A stretch of DNA of 64,000 nucleotides from a virus. Shown here piece after piece: positions 57,277-64,000 of the stretch. Under the pieces are notes generated by a model. That model was not told where the DNA came from and searched no databases. It worked only from the letters and a program-made list of their open reading frames with translations. The stretch is from positions 1-64,000 of the IMG/VR virus record IMGVR_UViG_3300042988_001121, one strand, 5' to 3'. A program made the translations under genes and the position numbers. How positions within the stretch are numbered: the first letter of the stretch is position 1; every line of letters begins with the position of its first letter.

Positions 57277-57305
57277 TGGCAAGTGACCCTTGCCATTTTT
57301 ATTTT
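57277..57305 (+). terminator. Rho-independent terminator after clpP-like gene
   Basis: TGGCAAG, loop TGACC and CTTGCCA form a 7-bp stem (57277-57295), followed by TTTTTATTTT. A classical terminator 6 bp after the stop codon. It is directly followed by an extended -10 promoter. Confidence 0.9.
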
Positions 57306-57306
57306 G

Positions 57307-57315
57307 TGATATAAT
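57307..57315 (+). promoter_or_regulatory. Extended -10 promoter TGATATAAT, possibly leaderless
   Basis: TG-A-TATAAT, with TATAAT at 57310-57315. The ATG of the next gene is only 6 bp after TATAAT, so transcription would start at or near the A of ATG. No -35 is recognisable. Same arrangement at 60372-60380. Confidence 0.7.
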
Positions 57316-57321
57316 TTTGTT

Positions 57322-59028
57322 ATGACAAAAATTCTACGTGAACAACATATCATTGATGCATACAATTTTCTTGGATTCTCTCCCCGAGATTCTCAGATGA
57401 AGATTGTTGATAACATCGTTCATTCCTTTCTTGATAAGAAGAAAAGGAATGTTATTCTATCTGCGCCAACAGGATCAGGTAAATCTATTATCGCGGCAGT
57501 GGTCGCAAGAGTTCTGGATACCATAACTAATGGTAATGGTCAGTCTGCTATTTTCATGTCCAGTACCAACGCGCTTGTAAACCAATACGCGGATACATTC
57601 AATCATCACAACGAATCTGAGTTCTTCCGTATCAAGGGAGCCTCAAATTATCCTTGCAACTATTTCATTAGTAAGGGCAATACGACTGCAACAGGAGAAG
57701 AATGCGCCAAGAATGATCTTGATGTTATGGAGCAGACTCATTTCTGTAATAAATGCTCATATGACAAGGCAAAGGGGCTTGCAAAGACAACGAACAACCT
57801 GATCACAAATTATGCGTTGTTCATGACTTCTGCGACCACGAATCGAACCCATTGCTCTCGTAATCTTCAGGTGTTTGATGAAGCGCATTTGATCAATGAT
57901 GTTTATTGTGAGTTTGTTGCTGTTACCATTGATGTGACGAATTTGGATGCTATCATCAAAATTTTGAACAATCTGGCATCAAAATTTTCTTCTCATGTTG
58001 ATGCCATTCAAGGTATTCGCGCAGAGATACAAAACCAGATGGTTACGGATAGTAACTATATCAAATTCTTTGATCGAGCAAGAAGTATATTTACAGAAAC
58101 TGCAAAGGAAGCCGCAAGACTTGCTGATCTACATACGGATGTAAGAGAGAAAGCCAGATATTTGAAAATCTCTAAGCGAGTCGCAAACATCGCTCACAAA
58201 ATCAAAGAGTTTCTTAAAAACGATTACGAACATGTTTTTGATAACTCTACTGTTGGTATAGTAAGTGTTAAACCGATTTTCGTTTCAGAAATGATGGAAG
58301 CCTTGTTAGGTAAATACAACCTGTTTATGTCAGCAACACTTTCAGTTGATTTTGCTGCAACGACAATGAATCTCGATCCAGACGAAACGGATTATATTGA
58401 TGTTGGGGTAGTATTTCCGCCAGAGAATCTTCCGCTGTTCTTTGTTGGTACAACTGCCCTGAATTATCATCAGATGCAGATGCCCGAGACTTTCGTGAAC
58501 CTTGGTAAATTGTGTGCCAATATCATTGCTTCACATGGAAACGACAAAGGAATCATTTTGACGCCTTCCTTTGCTGTTACGAAGAAGATTGTTGACAACC
58601 TCGGTCGGTTTAAGAGCATATATTCGAAAAACTCCGATGTTAAGATATTCGAACATCAGTCAGGTAAGCAGGCATCAGAGATAGTCACTGAATTCAAAGA
58701 ATATGAGGGCGCAGCGGTTCTGTTGTCGCCTTCTATCTTTGAGGGAATTGATTTTGCTGATGATCATAGTCGGTATCAGATCATCCTAAAAACACCTTTC
58801 GCGAGCCTTGGTGACAAGAGAATGTCAAAGATCGCAAAAGATTACCCTGAAATATATCGTTCAATTGGTCTACTTAAAATTATTCAGGGCATCGGTAGAA
58901 GTGTTCGCAGTAGCACAGATACCGCCGCTACATATTTCACTGACAAGAGCAGTGAAACATTGTATAATTCTAAACTGAACATCTGGAAAAATCGATTTAG
59001 TGTCCAGTACAGTAGTTCAACTCGTTAA
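57322..59028 (+). CDS. FeS-containing SF2 helicase (DinG/XPD-like)
   Basis: A 568-residue helicase. Walker A is SAPTGSGKS (47-55), motif II is LQVFDEAHLIN, and motif VI is IIQGIGRSVRSST. Four cysteines between motif I and II (Cys112 in NYPCNYF, Cys128 in GEECAKN, Cys142 and Cys145 in FCNKCSYD) match the 4Fe-4S cluster of XPD/DinG. It unwinds DNA 5'-3' in known relatives. There is no T4 counterpart of this type; it may be used in repair or replication. ATG is immediately after the -10, so there is no ribosome site. Confidence 0.85.
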   Translation: MTKILREQHIIDAYNFLGFSPRDSQMKIVDNIVHSFLDKKKRNVILSAPTGSGKSIIAAVVARVLDTITNGNGQSAIFMSSTNALVNQYADTFNHHNESEFFRIKGASNYPCNYFISKGNTTATGEECAKNDLDVMEQTHFCNKCSYDKAKGLAKTTNNLITNYALFMTSATTNRTHCSRNLQVFDEAHLINDVYCEFVAVTIDVTNLDAIIKILNNLASKFSSHVDAIQGIRAEIQNQMVTDSNYIKFFDRARSIFTETAKEAARLADLHTDVREKARYLKISKRVANIAHKIKEFLKNDYEHVFDNSTVGIVSVKPIFVSEMMEALLGKYNLFMSATLSVDFAATTMNLDPDETDYIDVGVVFPPENLPLFFVGTTALNYHQMQMPETFVNLGKLCANIIASHGNDKGIILTPSFAVTKKIVDNLGRFKSIYSKNSDVKIFEHQSGKQASEIVTEFKEYEGAAVLLSPSIFEGIDFADDHSRYQIILKTPFASLGDKRMSKIAKDYPEIYRSIGLLKIIQGIGRSVRSSTDTAATYFTDKSSETLYNSKLNIWKNRFSVQYSSSTR

Positions 59029-59037
59029 AGGAAAAAC

Positions 59038-59415
59038 ATGACAAATGAAAAATTCGTATACCAAACTGATACGACAGGAGTGGTTTACTCTACACCAACG
59101 ACTGGAATCAATTACGGTATTCCGAAACCCGTTATCACAGCCCCGGTTATCAACACAAAAATAGAATTGCGAACCGAGGCGCGTAAACACAATCATTATT
59201 TCAAAGATGTGTCGAAGCTACAAACAATTGATGTTTATCGTGTATTGTCTCTATTCAATGTGACCGATCCGTGTATTCAACATGCAGTAAAGAAATTGCT
59301 TGTTGCTGGCGGTCGCGGCGCAGGAAAAGATATCAAGCGCGATATCAAAGAGGCAATCGATACATTGAGCCGTTGGGTAGAAATGCAGGGCGAAAATGAA
59401 TCACGTAATGGTTGA
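59038..59415 (+). CDS. Conserved phage protein (VYRVLSLFNVTDPC family)
   Basis: A 125-residue protein. The second half YFKDVSKLQTIDVYRVLSLFNVTDPCIQHAVKKLLVAGGRGAGKDIKRDI, then EAIDTLSRWVEMQ, is a very recurrent sequence in phage proteins of unknown role. GRGAGKD looks like a P-loop but lacks the rest. The first 45 residues are variable and Thr/Pro-rich. It overlaps the exonuclease by 20 bp. Confidence 0.6.
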   Translation: MTNEKFVYQTDTTGVVYSTPTTGINYGIPKPVITAPVINTKIELRTEARKHNHYFKDVSKLQTIDVYRVLSLFNVTDPCIQHAVKKLLVAGGRGAGKDIKRDIKEAIDTLSRWVEMQGENESRNG

Positions 59416-59917
59416 TATCGAAACAATGGACGTAGTACCAACTGCTGCCATTGTCTCAATCGGTGCTGTCAAATTTGACACTAATACAGGTGAGTTAGGT
59501 GAAACTTTTAAAGTCAACCTAGATATCACGGAACAAAAGAAACTTGGGTTATCTTTCAGTAACTCTACTGTTGAATGGTGGAAAGAACAGCCGCCAGAAG
59601 TATGGAAGGGAATTCGTGAGAATTCCGTTTCGATCACAGAAGGTATGGAACGTTTCAAAAATTTCTGTGGAAAATCTGAGTTCTATTGGGGTAATGGCGC
59701 TGGTTTCGACATGCCAATTATTCGTAATGCGTGTCATGTTATTGGTATGGAACCTTGGTGGAAATACTATAATCTTATGTGTTATCGAACCCTAATCAAT
59801 CTTCATGGGTTGGATAACAAAAAACTCTCGGCAGGTCGAGAAGGATACCACGACTCTGTTTCTGATGCTATTTTTCAGGCAGAGACTTTATTGAAAATTA
59901 TGAAAGGTGAACTGTAA
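59396..59917 (+). CDS. dexA: 3'-5' exonuclease, T4 DexA-like (DEDDh)
   Basis: A 173-residue exonuclease. Exo I is MVDIETMDVVPTA (Asp7, Glu9), Exo II is YWGNGAGFDMPIIRNA (Asp), and Exo III is YHDSVSDAIFQA (His and Asp), the DEDDh set. The family includes T4 DexA, a DNA/RNA 3'-5' exonuclease. The segment SIGAVKFDTNTGELGETF is typical of it. Overlap with neighbours suggests operon expression. Confidence 0.85.
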   Translation: MNHVMVDIETMDVVPTAAIVSIGAVKFDTNTGELGETFKVNLDITEQKKLGLSFSNSTVEWWKEQPPEVWKGIRENSVSITEGMERFKNFCGKSEFYWGNGAGFDMPIIRNACHVIGMEPWWKYYNLMCYRTLINLHGLDNKKLSAGREGYHDSVSDAIFQAETLLKIMKGEL

Positions 59918-60366
59918 TGACAAATTTTGATCGCGTATCTAGTTGGTTGGAAACCGCTGGTAAAGAGCGCAACCAAACAAACTTCTCTGTTCAATGTGGT
60001 GTTCACATCGAAGAATTCTGTGAATTCCTAACTGAGATTGATGTTCAGGATACTGTATCTAACGATCAATTGGTTACAGCAATTGCTGTTCTTTCTACGG
60101 TTGCGAATCGTTTGAAGAAAGAAGGCGCACAGGTTGATATTAGAAATCGTCTGAATCTGTTAGATGCCCTTTGTGACACTGATGTTACTGGTAATGGCGT
60201 TGCATATTTCGCTGGTTTCAATAAGAACGGCGCGGATAAGGAAGTGCTAGATTCCAATGACAGTAAATTTGAAGATGGTAAGGCTGTCATTCTTCCGGGC
60301 GGTAAAATCGGCAAGGGGAAAAATTATAAAGCGCCTGACCTAACAAATTTTGTTTGGTTGGAATGA
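59917..60366 (+). CDS. MazG-like NTP pyrophosphohydrolase
   Basis: A 149-residue helical protein. HIEEFCEFLTEI is a possible EExxE metal motif. NLLDALCDTDVTGNGVAYF with LDSNDSKFEDGKAVILPGGKIGKGKNY and KAPDL are typical of phage MazG-like (all-alpha NTP-PPase) proteins. MazG hydrolyses dNTPs or ppGpp-type molecules; many phages carry one. One base overlap with the exonuclease. Confidence 0.7.
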   Translation: MTNFDRVSSWLETAGKERNQTNFSVQCGVHIEEFCEFLTEIDVQDTVSNDQLVTAIAVLSTVANRLKKEGAQVDIRNRLNLLDALCDTDVTGNGVAYFAGFNKNGADKEVLDSNDSKFEDGKAVILPGGKIGKGKNYKAPDLTNFVWLE

Positions 60367-60371
60367 TTCTG

Positions 60372-60380
60372 TGATATAAT
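60372..60380 (+). promoter_or_regulatory. Extended -10 promoter TGATATAAT, possibly leaderless
   Basis: TG-A-TATAAT (TATAAT 60375-60380), ATG 6 bp later at 60387. Same element and spacing as at 57307. Confidence 0.65.
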
Positions 60381-60386
60381 TCATTC

Positions 60387-60614
60387 ATGGAAAAAATTCT
60401 CTCACAAATTCTGTATCTTCACGATCCTTGCAACATTGCTTATGCCGAGGATGAATATGATGTTATTGCGAGGATGACTCTTTGTGTGATGTTCAAACGT
60501 CGCATTAAATTGTCTGCCGCGTTCAAGAACGTGGTGAGAAAATATGTCTATAAAGGCATAGAAGTTAAAAACATGGATAAAGTAGATGCAGAGTTTTATT
60601 CAATTTGTAAATGA
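60387..60614 (+). CDS. Small protein behind a leaderless-type promoter
   Basis: A 75-residue protein. MEKILSQILYLHDPCNIAYAEDEYDVIARMTLCVMF, then basic helices (RRIKLSAAFKNVVRKYV). The EYDVIARM phrase weakly recalls DUF1871. It overlaps the next gene by 29 bp. No ribosome site upstream. Unknown function. Confidence 0.45.
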   Translation: MEKILSQILYLHDPCNIAYAEDEYDVIARMTLCVMFKRRIKLSAAFKNVVRKYVYKGIEVKNMDKVDAEFYSICK

Positions 60615-60951
60615 AGCCAACCTCAATAAACTGTATATCAATGGATGGACAGTTTATTCTTATGGTCACTCAAAGGATCGCTCAAATGAGCGTAGAAATG
60701 AATTTGAATACCCTGAATGGAAACATTTACATAACAAGGCAACTGAATACATCAACAAAAATAAACTTGATGACGGTGAACATCTTTTCTATTCTAGGCT
60801 GAAGCGGCAGGGGTATGTCGCTCGACTTGCGAACAAGAATAGGCAGTTACATTTGATTACTGTCTTACCTGAAGGTAGTTCAAGAGCAAAAGAAGGGACG
60901 CAAAAACACATCATTGAGTCCAAAGAGTATGATATAATCATCGTTGATTAA
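60586..60951 (+). CDS. Small protein, weak DUF4258/RelE-like resemblance
   Basis: A 121-residue protein starting MQSFIQFVNEANLNKLY. The segment SYGHSKDRSNERRNEFEYPEWKHL then FYSRLKRQGYVARLANKNRQLHLITVLPEG has the HSxxR...ER layout seen in RelE/DUF4258 nuclease-like proteins. The similarity is only suggestive. It ends 5 bp before tRNA-Arg. Confidence 0.4.
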   Translation: MQSFIQFVNEANLNKLYINGWTVYSYGHSKDRSNERRNEFEYPEWKHLHNKATEYINKNKLDDGEHLFYSRLKRQGYVARLANKNRQLHLITVLPEGSSRAKEGTQKHIIESKEYDIIIVD

Positions 60952-60956
60952 CAAAT

Positions 60957-61033
60957 GCGCCTGTAGCTCAGTTGGACAGAGCAACAGCCTTCTAAGCTGT
61001 GGGTCAGAGGTTCGAATCCTCTCAGGCGCACCA
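60957..61033 (+). tRNA. tRNA-Arg (anticodon TCT)
   Basis: Acceptor GCGCCTG pairs with CAGGCGC. D-arm AGCTCAGTTGG, anticodon arm ACAGC/GCTGT with loop CTTCTAA (TCT), variable GGGTC, T-arm AGAGG-TTCGAAT-CCTCT, discriminator A and encoded CCA. It reads AGA, a codon favoured by this AT-rich phage. It lies between a small gene and the sliding clamp gene. Confidence 0.95.
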
Positions 61034-61059
61034 ATTTTAGTAATGAAAGTGAGTGAAAT

Positions 61060-61719
61060 ATGCAATTGAGCAAACAAACCATTGAAGTCCTTAAAAACTT
61101 CGCCTCTATTAACCAGAACATTCTGATCCGTGCTGGCAACAAACTGACAACTCGGACAGTTGCTAAGAATATCTATGTAGAGGCAACTGTTCCTGATACA
61201 TTTGAACAGGAATTTGGTATCTATAATCTGAGCGAGTTTCTTGGTATCACTACTCTGTTTAGTGAGCCTGTATTTGAGTTGTCAGATTCCTGTGTCTATA
61301 TCTCTCAGGGAAAGAATCGAGTTCAATACATGTTCGCTTCACCAGAAGTTTTGGACTATCCCGATAAACCGATTCCTACTCTGGAAACCGATGCCCAATT
61401 CTTGATGAATGAGGATGTTCTTAAGAGTCTGTTGAAGGCAGGCGCAGTTTTATCTAGTACAGACCTGCGTATTACTGGTGCAGATGGTATTATCACTTGT
61501 ACTGTTCTTGATCCAAAGAATCCTAGTAGTAATACATTCAGTGTCGAAGTCGGTACAACTGATCGAACATTTGACGTTTATATTAAACTGTCGAACCTGA
61601 AAATGCCAGCGGGTTCATATGATGTTCTTTTGACAAGCAAGCGGGTTGCCAATTTCAAGAACACTGCAATGGATTATTCTATCTTCATTGCAAACGAGAA
61701 AAATACTAGCTGGTCTTGA
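61060..61719 (+). CDS. 45: Sliding clamp, T4 gp45-like
   Basis: A 219-residue protein. LSKQTIEVLKNFASINQNILIRAGN is the beta-clamp-like start of gp45, with IYVEATVPDTFEQEFGIYNLSEFLG and FELSDSCVYISQGKNRVQYMFASPEV. It trimerises as a ring for polymerase processivity and also activates late transcription in T4. The T4 length (228) is nearly kept. Flanked by two tRNA genes. Confidence 0.9.
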   Translation: MQLSKQTIEVLKNFASINQNILIRAGNKLTTRTVAKNIYVEATVPDTFEQEFGIYNLSEFLGITTLFSEPVFELSDSCVYISQGKNRVQYMFASPEVLDYPDKPIPTLETDAQFLMNEDVLKSLLKAGAVLSSTDLRITGADGIITCTVLDPKNPSSNTFSVEVGTTDRTFDVYIKLSNLKMPAGSYDVLLTSKRVANFKNTAMDYSIFIANEKNTSWS

Positions 61720-61724
61720 TTCTC

Positions 61725-61799
61725 TCGGGGATAGCTCAATGGTAGAGCAGGGAACTCATAATTCCTTGGTTGTCGGTTCGAGTCCGGCTCCCCGAACCA
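61725..61799 (+). tRNA. tRNA-Met (anticodon CAT)
   Basis: Acceptor TCGGGGA pairs with TCCCCGA. D-arm TAGCTCAATGGTAGAGC, anticodon stem GGGAA/TTCCT with loop CTCATAA (CAT), T-arm GTCGG-TTCGAGT-CCGGC, discriminator A and encoded CCA. The first acceptor pair is T-A, so it is elongator-type Met (or Ile if C34 is lysidinylated), not initiator. It lies in the 93-bp gap between genes 45 and 44. Confidence 0.95.
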
Positions 61800-61812
61800 A
61801 TAAGGTTTAATT

Positions 61813-62748
61813 ATGTTAGAAAATTTAGTTTGGGAACAAAAGTACCGTCCCAAAAAAATTGATGATGTTATTCTTCCGGCAACTACAAAGAAGATGATTA
61901 AGGATTCCATTACTTCTGGTAAGGTTCCTAATTTTTTATTTGCTGGTTCTGCTGGAACAGGGAAGACGACAACTGCATATGCGATTGCAAATGAGTTGGG
62001 CGCAGACATTCTGTTCATCAATGCTAGTCTTGAGGGAAACATGGATACTTTGCGAACAAAGATTTCGCAGTTTGTTAGTACAGTTTCTTTCACGGACTCC
62101 AAGAAGGTTGTGTTATTGGACGAGTGTGATTATCTGTCAACCTCTGGTGTGATGCCAGCTTTGCGCGGATTTCTTGATACATTTAGTGACAACGCTATTT
62201 TCATCTTTACTTGTAACTATCCGAATCGTCTGATTGACCCTCTGTTGTCTCGCTTGACTCGCGTAGATTTCAAATTCAGTAAAGAAGAAACTCAACCTGC
62301 CTGTGTTGGTATGTTGCGCCGTATTTGTCAGATTCTGGAAACAGAATCAGTTGAATATGACAAGAAAGCTGTTGCTTCTTTGGTAACAAGAAACTTTCCT
62401 GATTTTCGCCGTACTCTTGTTGATCTTCAGCGTTATTCAGCCGGTGGTGTGATTGATAGTGGGATTCTTGCTACAATCGATGAAACCGGAATAGATACAC
62501 TTGTGGATCACTTGCGTAACAAGAAATTCACTGAAGTGCGCCAGTGGATCGCAAATAACACAATGGATGCACAACACTTTTATCGGCTGTTCTATGATAA
62601 GGTTTCACCATATCTGGTTCCGATGAGTGTTCCTCAGATGATTTTGTTGATCGCTGATTCTGAATTCAAGGCTTCTCATAGTGTTGACCCCGAGATTAAC
62701 CAAGTTGCTTTCTGTATTCAGTTCATGCAAAGCTGTGCATTCAAATGA
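61813..62748 (+). CDS. 44: Clamp loader large subunit, T4 gp44-like
   Basis: A 311-residue AAA+ ATPase. VWEQKYRPKKIDDVILPA start, Walker A GSAGTGKTT (45-53), Walker B LLDECDYLS (DECD 103-106), and LLSRLTRVDFKF as sensor/SRC region. It loads gp45 with gp62. Length is near T4 gp44 (319). ATG follows AAGG. Confidence 0.95.
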   Translation: MLENLVWEQKYRPKKIDDVILPATTKKMIKDSITSGKVPNFLFAGSAGTGKTTTAYAIANELGADILFINASLEGNMDTLRTKISQFVSTVSFTDSKKVVLLDECDYLSTSGVMPALRGFLDTFSDNAIFIFTCNYPNRLIDPLLSRLTRVDFKFSKEETQPACVGMLRRICQILETESVEYDKKAVASLVTRNFPDFRRTLVDLQRYSAGGVIDSGILATIDETGIDTLVDHLRNKKFTEVRQWIANNTMDAQHFYRLFYDKVSPYLVPMSVPQMILLIADSEFKASHSVDPEINQVAFCIQFMQSCAFK

Positions 62749-63158
62749 GTAGCCCATTTGACTATATCAAGTCAGTGACTCAGACAAAGGAAGACCTGTT
62801 CACGAATGACGAGATATTCAAGAAAGAATATAACGCATTTATTGTGAACCGAGGTCTTTCTAATTCAGAGACAACTGCTCTATTTGCTGATGCAATGAAT
62901 CAACATCCTAATCTTGATCCATATCTTCAATATAAATTCTATTTGACCGGAATACCTAAAAGTAGAAATTATTCAAAATGGATTAAAAAAGAAGCGATAA
63001 ATAAAGATGAAAATGAATTACAATTTATCGCAGAACAATTAAATGTATCCATAAAAAGGGCTTTAATTCTCCATGACCTAATTGGGTCAGAAAAGATTAA
63101 AGAATTGATTGACCTGCGAGGTGGCAAGGCAATCAATAATGGAAAACAAAAAATTTGA
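62745..63158 (+). CDS. 62: Clamp loader small subunit, T4 gp62-like
   Basis: A 137-residue helical protein, ATGA overlap with gene 44. SPFDYIKSVTQTKEDLF and QYKFYLTGIPKSRNYSKWIKKE follow T4 gp62, which is longer (187). It partners with gp44. Gene order 45-44-62-regA is that of T4. Confidence 0.8.
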   Translation: MSSPFDYIKSVTQTKEDLFTNDEIFKKEYNAFIVNRGLSNSETTALFADAMNQHPNLDPYLQYKFYLTGIPKSRNYSKWIKKEAINKDENELQFIAEQLNVSIKRALILHDLIGSEKIKELIDLRGGKAINNGKQKI

Positions 63159-63546
63159 AGATATCGGAGTACCTGTTAAACTTGGTAAGCCAGATGATTT
63201 TAATATTCTGATCGAAACGCTGTCTCGTATCGGTATCGCATCAAAGAAGACAAAGACTCTTTATCAGAGTTGTCATCTTCTGCATAAGAGGGGTGAATAT
63301 AGAATCGTTCACTTCCTTGAAATGTTTGCTCTTGATGGAAAACCGACTTCTCTGACAGAAGATGATATTAAAAGAAGAAACACTATTGCCAAACTGATTG
63401 ATCAATGGAAATTGGCAACTGTATTGGACAAGACGCTGATTGAAACTGCGCCAGTTACTGATATCAAGATCGTTCCGTTCAAAGAGAAAAAAGAATGGAC
63501 ACTGATCAGTAAATACACATTGGGTACAAAGAAACGTACTCACTAG
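63139..63546 (+). CDS. regA: Translational repressor RegA
   Basis: A 135-residue protein; ATG 63139 is chosen because the remainder aligns with T4 RegA. KLGKPDDFNILIETLSRIGIASKKTKTLYQSCHLLHKRGEYRIVHFLEMFALDGKP matches the T4 start (KKPEDFLKVKETLTRMGIANNKDKVLYQSCHIL...), and LISKYTLG is the T4 end. It binds ribosome sites of early mRNAs. Overlaps gene 62 by 20 bp. Two hairpins lie after it. Confidence 0.9.
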   Translation: MENKKFEDIGVPVKLGKPDDFNILIETLSRIGIASKKTKTLYQSCHLLHKRGEYRIVHFLEMFALDGKPTSLTEDDIKRRNTIAKLIDQWKLATVLDKTLIETAPVTDIKIVPFKEKKEWTLISKYTLGTKKRTH

Positions 63547-63548
63547 AA

Positions 63549-63600
63549 TTTGCTGCAATTGTGTAGCAAATACGATGATGCTTCGGGTCATCGGTTAATT
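63549..63600 (+). terminator. Two hairpins after regA
   Basis: TTTGCT...AGCAAA (63549-63570) and CGATGA...TCATCG (63573-63593), the second followed by GTTAATTTT. A weak rho-independent terminator is possible before the Hsp20 gene. Confidence 0.5.
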
Positions 63601-63625
63601 TTAAACTTGCTTTATGGAGTTAAAA

Positions 63626-64000
63626 ATGTCAAAAATCAATTTCGCCACAGTTTTCCCTGATTATGTTGGTGGGCAACGCCTACTGGACAAGATCAATGAA
63701 TTCTATGATGATGCAAAGAAAGCCACTTCCTTTCCGCCATATAACATCATTGAATCCGATGATGGTATGAAGTACACAGTTGAATTGGCTGTTGCTGGCT
63801 ATAACAAGGATGAGTTACAGGTGAAGTATCAGGACAACAGTCTGATCATCACTGGTAACAAGGTGCAAACAACACTGTCGGTAACTGATACCGAAACTTA
63901 TTTGCATCGTGGTATCGCTTCACGCGACTTTACTCGAAAATTCTTGTTGGGCGATGATATCGTCATCGACTCGGTTAAGGTTGATAACGGGATTCTTACT
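63626..64000 (+). CDS. Small heat-shock protein Hsp20 (truncated by window edge)
   Basis: The first 125 residues of a reading frame still open at the window end; ATG 63626 with GGAG 6 bp ahead. PPYNIIESDDGMKYTVELAVAGYNKDEL, LQVKYQDNSLIITGNK, and YLHRGIASRDFTRKFLLGDD are the alpha-crystallin domain of Hsp20. Phage Hsp20 is common in cyanophages and relatives and may help fold late proteins. The C-terminal I-x-I tail lies outside the window. Confidence 0.9.
   Translation, partial: MSKINFATVFPDYVGGQRLLDKINEFYDDAKKATSFPPYNIIESDDGMKYTVELAVAGYNKDELQVKYQDNSLIITGNKVQTTLSVTDTETYLHRGIASRDFTRKFLLGDDIVIDSVKVDNGILT

Overview
The window is part of the genome of a T4-like contractile-tailed dsDNA phage. 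It encodes recognisable counterparts of T4 gp13, gp14, gp15, gp16, gp18, gp19, gp20, gp67, gp21, gp22, gp23, UvsY, UvsW, gp61, NrdA/NrdB, gp32, RNA ligase 1, DexA, gp45, gp44, gp62 and RegA. It also carries genes typical of environmental T4-like phages: PhoH, ThyX, Hsp20, a MazG-like protein, a Dps-like protein, sulfotransferases and a 2OG-oxygenase. Nearly every gene is on the + strand and tightly packed. The sequence is AT-rich, and late promoters look like NATAAATA, as in cyanophages and T4. There are no photosynthesis genes, so the host is probably a heterotrophic bacterium; the window cannot identify it.

Layout. 1-9 kb: tail-fibre and receptor-binding region, with a DUF7483-like fibre end, two fibre-assembly-like proteins, an S74-chaperone fibre and three separate seven-bladed RCC1-type propeller proteins. 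These are interleaved with a methyltransferase and a TPR/GT9-like glycosyltransferase. 9-11.4 kb: two tandem sulfotransferases, a DUF2061 membrane protein and a 2OG-Fe(II) oxygenase. 11.4-15.1 kb: a large repeat-containing structural protein and small membrane proteins. 15.1-20.7 kb: neck genes 13, 14, 15 and small terminase 16, with a lysis cassette ending in a GH24 lysozyme between 13 and 14. 20.7-26 kb: unfamiliar genes occupying the place where gene 17 (large terminase) sits in T4. 26-34.8 kb: sheath, tube, portal, prohead core, protease (with an intein), scaffold and major capsid protein, closed by a strong terminator. 34.9-38.1 kb: a minus-strand homing endonuclease, two small virion-type genes and a roughly 850-bp non-coding, highly structured block. 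38.1-46.4 kb: UvsY, UvsW, primase and ribonucleotide reductase (NrdA has a second intein, followed by a frameshifted HNH endonuclease). 46.4-50.8 kb: an early accessory region in which five near-identical promoters each start a short cassette, including RNA ligase 1 and a polynucleotide-kinase-like protein. 50.8-60.9 kb: gp32 with a predicted 5' pseudoknot, ThyX, PhoH, a zinc-ribbon phosphoesterase, a ClpP-like protease, a FeS helicase, DexA and MazG-like genes. 60.9-64 kb: replisome genes 45-44-62-regA interleaved with tRNA-Arg and tRNA-Met, and the start of an Hsp20 gene.

How the parts work together. The late genes build capsid, neck and sheath. The fibre region supplies several alternative receptor-binding heads, together with enzymes that could decorate the phage or the host surface. 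The early and middle genes supply nucleotide precursors (NrdA/B, ThyX), priming, clamp loading and recombination, plus RNA repair. Two inteins lie at catalytic centres (next to the protease histidine, and directly before the RNR thiyl-radical cysteine), so enzyme activity depends on splicing. Functions are read from sequence motifs and gene order; no database search was run.
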